Positions 51,657 through 64,000 are shown, numbered from the stretch's first letter. The stretch is DNA of 64,000 bases from Acanthochlamys bracteata (GCA_019914995.1 CM034140.1:496001-560000); one strand, 5' to 3'. Numbers and translations: made by a program. Notes: generated by a model from the letters alone, not told the origin.

Positions 51657-54487
51657 TCACAAGACATCATCGAAAATCGTGGAAAGAAGTAATCCCTGTA
51701 CAAATGTGCTCCTTCGAGCCCTCTCTTGTAGTTCCTCATCATCAGAAACGCTTGTTTCCCTGCTGCATTGCATACACATGAATGTCAAACTATTTTGAAC
51801 AAGCTCTAGAACAAAATTAATCCCCAATCAATGTGCAGCTAGACATATACAATTTGTAAAAGCAGTAGCCTATAACTCTTGCATACAGACAGACATTGCT
51901 AATTCAGAAGAAAATATTGTTTCAACAATGAAAGAACTAGTCAACTGGACAAGCCAAATCAAGTGAAAATTAAGCATGTAAAGAACAAGTTAAGAGCTGA
52001 GTCGTTTTGTAGTTAACACAAATATGAACTATTAGAAGACTTCTGGAACAGCCAGAGTAACTACATTCTGTCTGTAGTCAGCAGGAACGCAAACTGGAAC
52101 CATTCAAAATGGGGAACAATTAAATAATAAAGAAGCTCTCCGTCACAGTTTCGACCTGCATATAAAAGTATTAGGTCCCAATCACCATGCAACCTGACCT
52201 CTAATAAGAAAAGAACAAATGGCAGAAGTTTCCTACAATCGTAATTAATATATATGAACCTAATGCACGTTTAGGACAAAGAAAAAAAATCTACAATAAA
52301 ACAATCTTCTTAGATGTAAGTTCCTATTTGTCATCCCAGCACGCACAACTTAGTTTAAGTTTCAAGAGAAGATTCCTAATGTATTAGCCCTAAATGATCA
52401 GACATGAAAGAGGCATGAACCTGACCAAACAGTAACTTAGGAAAAAAATGTAAGCCTAACTGAGCTCCATATGCATACAATGGAAGAATTCCTTAATAGA
52501 AATATATCATTTTGAGAACCATAGGCACAACCTAAGAGAATACTTTTTCTCATCGAATAAGCATTTGGCAGCCAAAAAAGGCTTTAGCCACAGACCTTTC
52601 TGTTAGTTTCTCATCTGAACTACTCTGAATCATACTTCCATCATCTGAAGGCTCAGATTGGACATCCTTTGGTGAATCATCTACACGCAAATTCATAATA
52701 AAGGATGATAATAGTGGATCTGCTGCCACGCTGGAGGGAGCAGTTGAGTATGAAGAACCCCCAAGAAAAGACTGTAGGTTTCCTTCTCGTAGGTCCTTCC
52801 TGAACAACGATAGTGTGGAGCCAGAAGCTGATTTTCGGTATCTCCTCTTACGCTGCATGTAAGTTATGATTAAGGAAGGCGAATCGTGGAAGGAACATGA
52901 GAACATAACTATCTACCCAGCTCATATTTGACTCAGTAAGTAGGTGGTTTTGACCCTATCATCATATTTAAAGACCAGATATAATTCGAACTTCAAAGAA
53001 ACACACAAAGGATATCTTAAATATGCTGCCATGTCCTGTAGTTATGTGTCCAACCAAATCCAAGCCAACTCTGGTTGCACAAACAGGACAAACCTGTAGA
53101 GAAGCACAAACAATAAGGTTCTATGAGAGCAAACTGCTAACGACCAATCCTGCAAGTAATTCAATGCTGTAAAAACAATTTAATTCATCAACAACAGGAT
53201 ACAAATGAAGCTTGCTAACTTATCAATAAACTGCATCATGTTTTCATAAAGCATCAATGTCTAGGTATTCGATAAAACGGGTCTGAGAAACTCAATTCCA
53301 GGTATAGACTAGAAAAACATCCCGCATTACAGCTCATGTATAAAAAAGACGGATGCTAATTTGACACTGACAACTCATAAAAGTACACCAAATTTACAGT
53401 ATTAATATCTAGATACAGCAAACAACCTAATCTACGCCAAATAGTTTTGTAATTCCCAATTCCAAGTCTCTTCTCAAAATTAAACAGTTAAAAAGCAGAG
53501 GGTAACAATGGCAGCTCCTAAACTACTTGCTGTAAGAAATCACACTCTGTGTATCACTAATCTACCACATTTGTCTTTCTTTTACTTGCACACTAGAAGT
53601 CACAGAGATAAGAATAATATATCCACATAAACTAGGCACGGACAAGGTCACAATCCATCACTAACATTTAAATAACAAAAAAATCAAAATAACTTTAAGC
53701 AAAACCATTATAATGCCCAAAGACAAATTTTTGCTTTTAATGCCCAAAATAATATAAAAAAGACACACCACAGATGATCAGGCACACATATAAAGAAATT
53801 CATGACCACCTAATCAAGAAGACCCAATTGGTGGTCAACAATCTAAGCAAAGAACACAGTTCACCGCCAAGAGGATGACTGCAGATCATTAAACAGCAAG
53901 AACTTGAAAAAAGCGATTCCTGAATACGAGGAACACGAAGAATCAAAGAACCATCCACCATAGATACATACCAAAAAAAAGCGAGAAGAAGACAAAAGAT
54001 AAGAGCAACTTAATGTGACTAACCGAAATGGTATTCACACCCACCTCATCAGAAAACAAAAAACCTAGAAAGATACTCTTTTTCTTGAGGTAAACAAGAA
54101 ATCAAACAACTAATCAAGAAGCAATTCGTAAATTTACCATCACAGAACACAAAACCAAAAAGAGAGCAACATTACCCCATTTTTTGCCTCAACGGGGTGC
54201 TCATCTTCGATATGACAGCACAATCCGACGACATCAAAATCTTCATTGCAGAAAGGGCATCCATACTCCACTCTCGATTCATCTTCTCCTCCAGCTTCAA
54301 CCTCATCCAATCCCAAAAGAAGATCTATCAAAAAACAAAGAAACACACAAATCCGTCAATTCCCCCCAAAAAGGCACCATCTTCAATCAACCAAAAACCA
54401 AATAGTTCCAAAAATCTGACCGAATCGAGATTGAAGCGCGGAATTTTGATGGCGTTTGGAGAATCTGGACCATGAATCAGACTCCAT
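51657..54487 (-). CDS. DI19: Di19-type drought-induced zinc-finger protein
   Basis: Five exons (54421-54487, 54176-54324, 53016-53093, 52596-52858, 51657-51759) join in frame to 219 residues, the usual Di19 length. N-terminus MESDSWSRFSKRHQ and LDLLLGLDE are family hallmarks. Two atypical Cys2His2 fingers follow: CPFCNEDFDVVGLCCHIEDEH and CPVCATRVGLDLVGHITTGH. After them come a basic KMQRKRRYRK segment (nuclear signal), STLSLFRKDLREGNLQSFLG and a C-terminal Di19_C domain ending SDDEELQERARRSTFVQGLL. Di19 proteins are nuclear regulators in drought, salt, ABA and light responses and are targets of calcium-dependent kinases (Ser/Thr between finger and tail). Intron 3 is AT-AC. The next exon starts exactly at the Met of KMQRKRR. 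Confidence 0.95.
52859..53015 (-). other. AT-AC (U12-type) intron 3 of Di19
   Basis: On the minus strand the donor is ATATCCTTTG and the end is TTCCTTAATCATAACTTAC, with a near-perfect U12 branch site TTCCTTAAT (52869-52877) about 11 bases before the terminal AC. Joining across it gives SIFKMQRKRRYRKS, the conserved Di19 segment, in frame. Confidence 0.92.
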
Positions 54488-54584
54488 CGAACAAATTCTT
54501 GAGAATAAACGATTAATTATACTTCAATTTTAAAGAAGGAAAAGAGTATTTCCAAAACCCTACTGAGCGAGTGTTCGTGTTGGT

Positions 54585-54602
54585 TGTGTGTGTGTGTGTG
54601 TG
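54585..54602. repeat. (TG)n microsatellite
   Basis: Nine TG units in the presumed Di19 5' leader or proximal promoter. Confidence 0.85.
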
Positions 54603-56292
54603 CGTGGTAGAAGAATAGAAGAAAACAGATGACTTGCCGGTTGCCTGAAATTTATAGACAGTGCGAGGAGTGGTTGTCGATTGATTGCTTCGCGGGTAGG
54701 AGAACTCCACTAGACGACAAAAACAGAGACGAAGACTGTATACTTTTGACAAAATGTTCCACTATCAATATTAATAGCAATTTAACTACCCAACAAGAGT
54801 TGAAAATAATAACATCTCATTTATCAGAACAAAATAAAATGCAATTAAACATAGTAAGTAGTTGATGCTAGCTAAAAATACTCTCATGCCAAGTTACAGA
54901 AAATCAAAGAAGTAAATATATTTCTAAGTGGTGGCTAATTACATAATTGTGTAATAAATCAAAGAAGTAAAGGCGTTACAAAAAACATTAATGAGAAGAG
55001 AAGGACTAATGTGTAAAAGGTCGCTAGTGGTGGCTAGTCGGTTGGGCTTAAATATTTTAACATGAAAGGCCTTCTAAACTAAAAGTCGAAAGAAATTGTG
55101 AAATAAAATAGAAGAACAAGAAATGATGGGGGATCTAAAGTTATCATAGCCCAGTGGGAATCCACTAAGACGGTTACTAATAAGGCCTATCGTTTTCAAC
55201 ATTTACTTGAATACCACAGAGGTAAATGACGTGGCACGTCGTCGACCGCGTGGAACTATAAGCACTGAGGTTTTGATAGGGAGACTTGAGTACGGACATT
55301 GACCTACATCGCTCACAAGGGAGTTTATATCGGGCCGGGTTTTGCAAGTATTTCCATGCATGCCACGGTAGTCATCTCCAGTGCTGGTCTCAGTTTGATG
55401 TTTTTATTAGTGACAAGTGGCAGTTTCAAATATTGTTTGGCGAGTAGTGAAGGTAGAATATTTGTATAATATAAAAAACTCAGTTGCATATTTTTAGTGG
55501 GAGTCTAGTGATGTTTTAAAATAAATTTTTAAAAATTTTTTTAAAAAAATAATTTTATTTTTTATTAACAAAGTAAAAAAAAATATTATGTAAATATTTT
55601 TATATTATTTATATTTTTAAATAATTTTTTTAAATATATATATTAAAAAATATGAAATAAAAAAATAAAAATTATTTTGTGAAATGGAAAGTAAAACGTA
55701 TTCTAATTTTCTTATTTATTAGCATTTAGAATAATTTTGAAATTAAATTTTTCTAAATTGAAAATATTTTTATTTATAGAAATGAATTTTATATTTTTAT
55801 CTAATAAAATAATAAAAATATATGTAAACAGTAAAAACTTTATATATTTTTTTAAATTTTAATAAAAAATATATTTAAAAAATATATAAAAACTGAAAAT
55901 TTTTGAAAGAATTGTGGGCTCGTTCACCGCTCAGCCCATTATTGCCAAAAGAATCCGTTGGGTGTAGGGTGGGCTGCTTGCTGGCAAGCGAAGGGTGTTG
56001 ATCGATTGAACTGAACGACGGGAGAGATATACGCGGGCCCCACGCTCGACCCTTGTTGTACGGACACCCGCTCTTTCTCTCTCTCCCCCTCCACCTCTCC
56101 CGCTCTCTCTTCGTTCTTCTCTCTTAGAATGATGAAAGAAATCGAATCGATCCAACCAGCAGTAGCAGTCAATCATCAATCGATCCCACTTCTTCTTCTT
56201 CTTCTAGATTGTTGAAACCAAAATTCGTTTTTTTTCCATTTTCTTTTGATTTGGGTAAGGAAAAAAAGAAGAGGAAAGGAATCGGGGAGCTG
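54603..56292. other. Shared upstream region of Di19 and the MADS gene
   Basis: Divergent promoters. 55480-55690 and 55730-55900 are AT-rich hairpin-like blocks. 56060-56130 is a CT-rich tract, probably the MADS leader. No gene is seen. Confidence 0.45.
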
Positions 56293-59200
56293 ATGGGGAG
56301 GGCAAAGTTGGAGATAAGGAGATTGGAAACAGTTGCAGCGAGGCAGGGTACATTCTTAAAGAGGAAAGCTGGGATCTTGAAGAAAGCCAAGGAACTTTCT
56401 ATACTTTGCGACATTGATATTATTCTATTGATGTTTTCTCCAAACGGCAAATCTACCCTCTTCGTCAGCGAACACAGGTAAACTTCGGTTTTCTTTTTGG
56501 GGTAGAAATTTGATGGATTTTGTCCACGATTAAGAGAGATTTAGGAAAGTTGCAATTGTTGGATTTTTTTTTTAAAATAAAAATTGGTCATGCGGACTGA
56601 ATTCAAATTAGTCTTTAGTACTTGCAAACTAGTGCAGTTATGCAAACTATATTGGGAAAGTTAAGGGTGGCATTTTGTTTAACATATTGCTCGTGTTTAA
56701 TTTGAATAACTGTAAAAGAGTACCTTCTTCAACTCTTTTTGAGAAATTGAGAATTGTTAGTGAGAAAAGGAACAAAAAGTTGTTTTATTTGGGATGGAGA
56801 ACATTTTTAATTTGATTGTGGTGCTGAGGAACAGCTATGTTTGTAAATTATAACCAAATGTTTCTTTCCACAAATGCACCGACTTGATTCTTGTATACGC
56901 AGCTAATTGCATGCTTTCCATTTTCCATTATCACCTAGGCTGATCATTACTTGATGCAATTGGTTTACTTTTAACTTCAATGGGCTTTTCCATATTCTTA
57001 TGCTTCTATTTGCTTATTGGAATTTTTTTTGCTTTATAAGTAAAATATATGCCATTGTATGAGCTTCATAGTATACCTTACAGCTGTTCTACTTAAATGT
57101 TAAAAAGTGTCTAAGTTTTTGCTTTGTATTTTAACTTTGCTTTTTGTTTTCCAAATCAAAGCATTAGTAAGTACATGGTCTTATGCCTTTTCTTTAAGAG
57201 CCCTCAAACTTTTTTTAATAGCCCTTAGTGTTTGTTCACCTTAACTTTTACATGTAGTACAATCTTGTAATAGTTTTCTAAAGTGCTTTTTTTTTTTTAA
57301 ATCATGACCTTTCACTATGTTTCAGCAACATTGAGGAGGTGGTTGCAAAGTTTGCTCAATTAACTCCACAGGAGAGGTCAAAAAGGTCCTAAAATAATTT
57401 GTCACTGTTATTCGTAATGGTTTACTATATCCCTCACAACTAATATTAAAATCTACATCTCTATTGATTTTCCTTTTTTTCTCTTTTTTTGTACAGGAAG
57501 CTGGAAAGCCTTGAAGTAAGTTTCATTGTTCCATCAAATTTACTCTTGTGAATTAAGATATCCTTCCATGCTAGAGATCGGTTCTGTGCTTTTTTACAGG
57601 CTTCTAATTCCAATTCGTTTCTAATAAAACTTAGGCATTGAAGAAAACATTCAAAAAAATAGACCACCAAGTTACTGTTGCTGACTATATGGGATCAAGG
57701 TAAAAGTTGATTTTCACTGTGGTTATTCTTTAGTAAATTATCGCTGTATTGTCTGATACTTTTTTCCATTTGTTGCAGCACCCAGACAGTTGAGGTATAA
57801 ACTGTGACAATTGCTTCCTATGTGGTCCAAATTTGGTCTTATTTATTCATTTTTAATCCCTATTTGGACAGGAATTGACTGCATACTCAAGATTACTGCA
57901 AGCTCAGTTGTCAGAAATGCAAAAGAGATTAAGGTGAGGCTGGCAATACAGTATGGATCTTCAATCTGTTCCTCTATTTGTTTTTCCTTATTTGATGTAG
58001 GTGGCAATTTGTGGACTGAATCAGTAAACTATTGATTCAGTTCAACTATTTCTTATCTTCCTGTGATTCATCATGTGTTGGATTTTGATGAAATGTTGGA
58101 GTACTAGCTATAGGCTATATCTCAATCTCAGTTGCGTTCAATCTCAGTTGGGTTCTAGCTATGATAAAAATTTGAACTACAGTTCTACTGACCTGTGCCC
58201 AGTATGGTTTTCAATAGTTGCACAGAATTCCCTTTTATTTTTTTTAATTTCTCTATTGTTGGGTACCTTTGCGCTTCTTTTTTAATACACCATGTGTTTT
58301 ATCATGCAATTGTTTTTTTATCTCTCTGAAGCCTGTCTTCGCACAACAAGTTGGGTTGTATGTTAATGGAATCTGCTTAAATATGGTATATAAGAAGTTA
58401 GTTTACTAGCTGGATTGGCTGTATTTCTTCCTCGTTGTATTTGCTGATTCATATTGCAGCAGACTGACATTTAATTATCATTTTTCTCTTCCAGTAATTG
58501 GTCTGATATAGAAAACATTGATGACATAGAGCAGCTGAAGGCAATGGAAGATTCATTAAAGCAGTCTTTTAGCCAACTTCAAGTACATAAGGTTGTATCT
58601 AACTTCTCTCTCGGTTCTTTCCTTTTGTTTTTCATTTTCTTTGCCTGCAATGACTTTGCAGGCAGGCTGTTAAAATTCTGGTTGTAGAATTAAGTGGATA
58701 ATTAGAAAAAGAAGCTTAAATATTTGCTAAAATGAGAGAAACCAATATAATTCATGTAAATTTTCTTTTTAACTGGTTTGATGATGTACTTAAGTTATCA
58801 TATAAATCTACATGACCATAGGCATTATTTGTTTCCTGTAAAATTTTTATTTTGTTTAACGTGCAAACTTGAGGATTACCGAAAGTGAGAATGTTGCATT
58901 TTGCTTTTTGATAGGAAACATTCGAAAAGCAGCAATTTTTGTCACTTGGATGCACCAATCAGGTAAATTCATGTCTGTTATCCATGAGTTATTCACATTG
59001 ATGCTTTTCTGCTTCGTTGTGATCTTGTAAATTTTTCCATCTTGAGAAGTGACTAACAGGAGGATCTTAATTTTATAGTTTCAGAATGGCATGCAACTGC
59101 CCATGCTGATGAAGTCAGAACAGCAATCATTGCCTATGTCGTGGCTAAGCAACAGTGATGCTCAGCAACTGGTACTTCCAGATGAAACTGTGTTGCTAAC

Positions 59201-60185
59201 ACAGAGGTAATTCACTTAGTTCCCATGTACTCTTTATTCTTTCTGATGTTCATGACCTGAACACTGAAAACTTAACTGGAGTTTCAGGGCTGGCTCCATG
59301 TCAATGCACAATGACTGAAATTATTTCACATAAACTCGAGAGCTATTTTAAAGCTAATAATCATGCCAAAGCACCTTTAGATCAATATGGACGCTTGAAA
59401 AGTAATTTCAAGTACTATGCCAATTTACACTGAGCGTCAATTTATGTATTTCTTAACTTTGCATGGCAAGGGGTTTACAAATATTTATTCATTCGGACAT
59501 TCTGTTCTTGTTTCGTTTGGGACAGCACAAAATATCCAGTTCTCTTAAACTAAATTTTGTATGTTATATTTAACTCCATTCCGTTTGTGATGTTCGACTA
59601 AAGGCTAACATTTGTCACATGTATTCTATAGAGATATTGGATGCTCCACAAGCACATCGCTTCAGGCGTTTCATCCTTACTTTAGTGCTGACAAGCAAAG
59701 AGAAAATGAACCAGCACAAGAGGACTCCTTGGCTGAGCTAAGCCATCCTAGCTTGAGGCTCCATCTACAAGAACAATACCCTTATCAAACATATGACCCG
59801 AGCTTGCTTACTGATGATAATTTCCAACCACGTCCAGAAATTGGCTTGCAAGAAGCCCCTACAGAATACCAGCTTCATCATTTTGATCCTCACAGACCAA
59901 TGTTTCACGGTGACATTCAAGATTGGGCTTCCACATCCAGTGGCTGTGGCATTGCCATGTTTGATGGTCATTCACATCCTCAAGTAAGTTTCTATCGCTT
60001 ACTTTATATTTTCTTTTCAAGTTAAGAAGATTACAAGATAGAAACACTAAAGACCATTTTTAAGGAGATCCTCAACTAGATTTCATTTTTTTAAGGAGGA
60101 GGATACTCCAGAGCAGGGGTTTATCATTGTTTTCCTGTTACTTATCGTTGTTGCTTTCTTCTTGCAGCAAAATCACACCATGTAA
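56293..60185 (+). CDS. MIKC*-type MADS-box transcription factor (AGL30/65-like)
   Basis: Eleven exons (56293-56477, 57326-57385, 57497-57515, 57635-57699, 57779-57794, 57872-57933, 58495-58591, 58915-58962, 59079-59206, 59632-59983, 60168-60185) join in frame to 349 residues. The MADS domain occupies residues 1-60 (MGRAKLEIRRLE ... LSILCDIDIILLMFSP). The I region (FAQLTPQERSKRKLESLEAL) and a weak K-like coiled region, plus many small exons, are typical of MIKC* (M-delta) genes, P clade. MIKC* factors heterodimerise and control late pollen maturation. The C-terminus is His/Gln-rich and acidic. Two exons are tiny (19 and 16 bases). The usual MGRVKL start is MGRAKL here. Confidence 0.93.
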
Positions 60186-61730
60186 TCATATATAGGCGTA
60201 TGCTTCTATCTCGATCTGGAGCAAGACAGCCATCAAATTCTGGTTGTCTGCAGTTACCTGCAGACCGTGAGTATGCCCTAACTGATAGACGACGTACTTC
60301 ACTCACAATCCAGAATCATACTGACAGTGAGACGTCGTAACAGTTACAGTGTAGAGGTACCGCTGACTTCATCAATTTCTTGTATTATGATTCATGTAAA
60401 GAACTTTTGTAATTATAAATCATATAGAACAAATGTTTATTTCTTTGTGTAAAAACTGAAGACAGCACTTTCTGGTGATTGCTTCAAGTTGTATAATCTT
60501 GTAAAGGATTCTTTATCCACTATAAGCTAATATTCACATCACATCTTATTGTTGGTTGTAACCTTTCGCTTTCCTCGATTCGGAGAGTTATCACGCCTTG
60601 CAGTTGACAATCAATCATTCACTTGCAACTAAAAAATTTGTAGCTCAACCAAAACCAACAAGCTTAACCACTTGGCAGGCTCAGTCTCTGTCCCTGGTTG
60701 TTAGCTGTCGAAGGTTTAGGCCGGTTGAAGTCTGTTGGGGTATTGAAAAGTTGGGCATCAAAGCTTACTCGGATATCTATTTCTTCTCAAAGCGGTCCTG
60801 TCCTATTGTCTTTGATTAGAAAAGTGGGCATAAAGACCCTACCTTACTTAAGTTAAGGACCAACGACAGAGGGTAGATGCTTCCTAACAAAAGAAAGGCC
60901 CNNNNNNNNNNNNNNNNNNNNNNNNNNNNNNNNNNNNNNNNNNNNNNNNNNNNNNNNNNNNNNNNNNNNNNNNNNNNNNNNNNNNNNNNNNNNNNNNNNN
61001 NNNNNNNNNNNNNNNNNNNNNNNNNAAGTCAACTCGGCTAGTGGTAAAAGTTTTTTTTTTTCCTTTTCCTTTTTCTGGTAATGTATTAAGGTTTATATCG
61101 TACACACATAGATGATTAGTAAATACAGTGACCAAAAGAAAAACAAAGAATTTAAAGAAGAATGTCAAAATTCATCATGACAAGTTTAAACAGCAGGTAG
61201 CAAGAACTCACCCAGTGATGATGGTTCTACTGTTAATTGCATACCGTAACCAAAACCATTACAAAGTACCGAAACAGACGCGTAGCATGCAAAAGAGAAG
61301 ACAGATTCAACAAACCGCAGCGGAAAATATAAACTGACAATAAGAAAATTACGAAAACAAAGCCTTGTTTTGTTCGAGATACAAGGTTATGCCAAAAACA
61401 GTATTGATAAGCCAACTCTCACACGGTTTAATTAACTCATGTTCGTAGAACAATATCTAAGGTAATTGCTGAAACTTCAAAATAACTACCACAAACAAGT
61501 TTAAAAAAAACACTTACTTATTAAAGAAAATAACACTAAATTAGTTTTTTAATGAAAAATTCAGAAGCTGAACCTTTTTGTTGCTATCTTCATCAAACAG
61601 ATGAACCACTACTACCAGAAAAAGCAGCAGCAGTCAGAATTTGGAATGTCCGCCTGCTACAAGAAGCACCATAGCCAAGGTCTGTGGAGTCCATAACATG
61701 CTTCTATGCCCCTATAAAACATTTCTCTAT
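60186..61730. other. 3' flanks, with assembly gap
   Basis: Presumed 3' UTR of the MADS gene, then a 73-codon frame at 60598-60819 without recognisable domain, the N gap, and the 3' UTR of coatomer alpha. No gene is supported. Confidence 0.45.
60902..61025. other. Assembly gap (124 N)
   Basis: All bases are N. Any feature across it is unknown, and the gap length may be nominal. Confidence 1.
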
Positions 61731-64000
61731 TTACCTTATCTGTGTTGGAGAACAAAGCAAACCAGAAGCATCAGCTCCAACAACTGCAAGCTCACAGATG
61801 TTGCAGAGCTGACCTTCAGTAGCAGGAACAAACCGCGAACCACAGAAAGGGCAAGCTATGTCCTTCTGGCCACGGTAGATTGGCACAAAAGTTGCTCCAC
61901 AGACCACAAACGGATTTCTAAAGTCATAGTTCAACTGAGTAGAATCAGTCCTGTTCTTGCTATTGCATACCTGCATAACCTGCCTTGCTTTTGACACCAT
62001 CCCCTCATTTGTAGGATTAGTCTCTAAAAGCCTTGTTGCAAAACTAGCTGCTGTGTTATAATTCCCACCCTTGTAAGCGCTAGACATAGCGTTTGCAAGC
62101 ACAATACGAAGATGGCTAGCCTGAAGCTTGCAATGGGTGAAGTAAGCAGCCAGCTCTTGTTGACGAGCACCATCATCCTTGAGCTCCCTTTTCTTGAGTT
62201 CCATACGAAGTCCTAGCACATATTCTCTTGCAATCATAATTAGCTCCTTAACCTCATCTACCTCCCTTCTGGAATCGACCACGATTAATGGAATCGTGTG
62301 CAAGATGCTTAGGAAAACACGCAGTGCTTCTGACAACTTGTTTTCTGAAAATGCACGGTATGCTGACTTCAGCTTCTCATCCAACTGAGACATGTTGAAC
62401 ACAAGAGCCGGAGGACCCCTGACGTTGGGGCTCGCTGAGTCATTCCAGCCTTTCTCAACTGCTATGGAGATAACTGGTGCTGATGCAAAAGCTCGCAGAT
62501 AGGTATGGCTGCCCATGTGGAGGTCCATGAACAAGGGCTTCAGAGGAGCAAAGTTCTTTATACCGAGTTGCCGGTTCAGTAATCTCATTGCAGTATCAAA
62601 ATTGCCTGCTGCTACATGCTCGGCAGCAAGAGAAGATTTCTGGATCCAGATTTGGCTAACTGGCATGCCAGGTGTCGGGGCCACAAACACTGATGAACGG
62701 GCTGCTGAAGCCTTGGGAGTATCAGCTTCAGGTGGTAAGTCAAGATCTTCAAGATCCCATCCTCCTCCTTCTCCTTCTTCATTCACTTCCTCATCCTCAA
62801 CAATTCCAGTATCTCCATTGGGCAAACCACCCACATCTGTGATGTCCAACTCCTCCCCCCAATCACCGGTAACTGCTTCTTCATCTTCCTCGTCTGCTAC
62901 CTTTCCTAAATTATCAAGCCCACCTTCAAATATGCCTCTCATGACCCTCAACAAAGGCCAATCACCACTGCACAGAATTGGAGCAGGGGGCATAAGAAGA
63001 GAAGGCACCTTTCCTTCAGGCAAGCTGGGAACATTGTCCCCCAACTCCACTGCAAGCTTCTCAGCAATATCTGTCAGTCCATGGACAGAGGCAGTAATAT
63101 AAGCAAGAGGCAGATGACCTGCATTCTTCAAGATCTTTACACGCTCGTGTACATCACCAAGATAAAGTGCATTGTGGAACTGACCCATCACATCATTCTT
63201 CATCTCAGCAATTTTTAGCATTTTAGAAAGCTTATCTATGTTTCCCATGATGAGGTACAGAAAAGAAAGTCTTTCAAAGTTCTTCGTCCTCTGGTAAGCA
63301 AATTCCACAATCCCAGCATTTCCTTGTCGAAGGGCCTCAATTCCTAGTCTATACCAGTAATCTTTCTCATCTATCTCCTTCGCTGAAGCCACAGCTATCT
63401 GGATGTTACCACTCTCAAGTGCCAAATTAAAGCGAGTTCTCTCATCCTTAACAAAATGCAAGGCTACTTCAGGAAACCCTTTCTGTTGAAGATAAGCAAT
63501 CATGGCCTGTCCACATAGTTGAGAGTTCCTTATCATGTTCATAACATGATCATACCTTTTCCTTAAAAGGGAGAGCTTGAAGATGTATTCAGTAGCATCA
63601 ACTGTGATTGCACAGTTCTTACCATCTCGATCCAAGCAGTAAATAACATTTCCAGATATCTTAGTGATGTATATAGGAACATCAAGAGTCCTGATAATCC
63701 CATTATCTCCATTAGGAAGGCAATACTTGATGTGATTCAAAGTCGTGTATATGAAGACTCCATTGTCATCCCAAGCACCACTTTTGACACGAATTGTCTC
63801 ATGGAGAGTGCACCTATGTACAAGTTTCTTATTGGCAATAACAATAGCATGTTTGCTTAGCAACGCAACAGATTCCATGTCATTAGACCAGACAACATAC
63901 TTGACAAAAGGTGTTTGAAGATCACCAAGAAGAATTCTCTGCTGCAGATCAAAGATTACAACTCTGTCCTCTGCCCTGCATAACAAATTACCAGTGCCTG
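61731..64000 (-). CDS. Coatomer subunit alpha, C-terminal part (partial)
   Basis: One open frame runs from the stop at 61731 through the window edge at 64000 (about 756 codons), so the N-terminal WD40 half lies outside. From the edge it reads GTGNLLCRAEDRVVIFDLQ, the end of the second beta-propeller, then the alpha-solenoid (RFNLALESGNIQIAVASAKE, KLSKMLKIAEMKNDVMGQFH), an acidic linker (DEEDEEAVTGDWGEELD, EEGEGGGWDLEDLDLP) and the C-terminal domain that binds epsilon-COP, ending with a zinc-like knuckle CPFCGSRF ... CNIC. Alpha-COP is a scaffold of the COPI coat that returns proteins from Golgi to ER and recognises KKXX signals. No intron interrupts this part. The protein is highly conserved and looks intact. 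Confidence 0.97.
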   Translation of the reverse strand, partial: GTGNLLCRAEDRVVIFDLQQRILLGDLQTPFVKYVVWSNDMESVALLSKHAIVIANKKLVHRCTLHETIRVKSGAWDDNGVFIYTTLNHIKYCLPNGDNGIIRTLDVPIYITKISGNVIYCLDRDGKNCAITVDATEYIFKLSLLRKRYDHVMNMIRNSQLCGQAMIAYLQQKGFPEVALHFVKDERTRFNLALESGNIQIAVASAKEIDEKDYWYRLGIEALRQGNAGIVEFAYQRTKNFERLSFLYLIMGNIDKLSKMLKIAEMKNDVMGQFHNALYLGDVHERVKILKNAGHLPLAYITASVHGLTDIAEKLAVELGDNVPSLPEGKVPSLLMPPAPILCSGDWPLLRVMRGIFEGGLDNLGKVADEEDEEAVTGDWGEELDITDVGGLPNGDTGIVEDEEVNEEGEGGGWDLEDLDLPPEADTPKASAARSSVFVAPTPGMPVSQIWIQKSSLAAEHVAAGNFDTAMRLLNRQLGIKNFAPLKPLFMDLHMGSHTYLRAFASAPVISIAVEKGWNDSASPNVRGPPALVFNMSQLDEKLKSAYRAFSENKLSEALRVFLSILHTIPLIVVDSRREVDEVKELIMIAREYVLGLRMELKKRELKDDGARQQELAAYFTHCKLQASHLRIVLANAMSSAYKGGNYNTAASFATRLLETNPTNEGMVSKARQVMQVCNSKNRTDSTQLNYDFRNPFVVCGATFVPIYRGQKDIACPFCGSRFVPATEGQLCNICELAVVGADASGLLCSPTQIR

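Noticed and set aside
60598..60819. 73-codon ORF after the MADS gene
   Set aside because: Too short, no domain, and it probably lies downstream of the MADS 3' UTR next to an assembly gap.
62515..63102. 195-codon ORF on the plus strand
   Set aside because: It is the antisense shadow of the coatomer alpha acidic linker.

Overview
The window is nuclear DNA of a flowering plant, most likely a core eudicot. Support: many short GT-AG introns with U-rich ends, very AT-rich spacers full of small hairpin-like elements, and plant-specific families (TRM/DUF4378, DUF761, DUF789, CBP60, Di19, MIKC* MADS, CH-domain kinesin-14, plant PDIL2). I cannot name the species. There is no prokaryotic, organellar or viral gene cluster. 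One assembly gap of 124 N lies at 60902-61025.

Layout: a GDSL esterase/lipase gene (+, 3690-5611) is followed by a broken relic of the same family (6135-6440) and an intact PDIL2-1 gene (+, 6854-10809). Next comes a decayed RPA14 (RPA3) gene (+, 12175-13172), then a TRM/DUF4378 gene (-, 13785-17120), a small orphan ORF (+, 18263-18628) and a transposon-like insertion with an 11-bp target duplication (18974-19720). Two DUF761 genes are divergent (20556-21095 - and 22573-23118 +). A RecQ helicase (-, 23549-27950) and a DUF789 gene (-, 29454-33670) follow. About 6.5 kb of AT-rich spacer rich in MITE-like elements leads to a kinesin-14 with a calponin-homology domain (+, 41092-46625). Then come a CBP60 protein (-, 47294-50448), Di19 (-, 51657-54487), an MIKC* MADS-box gene (+, 56293-60185) and the C-terminal part of coatomer alpha (-, 61731 to the window edge).

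Exon models were built by hand from frame continuity, splice signals and remembered family sequence. Every model except DUF789 closes in frame. The genes are ordinary unlinked housekeeping or regulatory genes; they do not form a pathway. The strongest unusual signals are two AT-AC, U12-type introns (kinesin 44671-44880 and Di19 52859-53015) only about 8 kb apart, the RPA14 pseudogene that keeps its intron but carries three frameshifts and a nonsense codon, a single-base frame break in DUF789, a 57-bp in-frame duplication in CBP60, and the transposon with a clean 11-bp target duplication.
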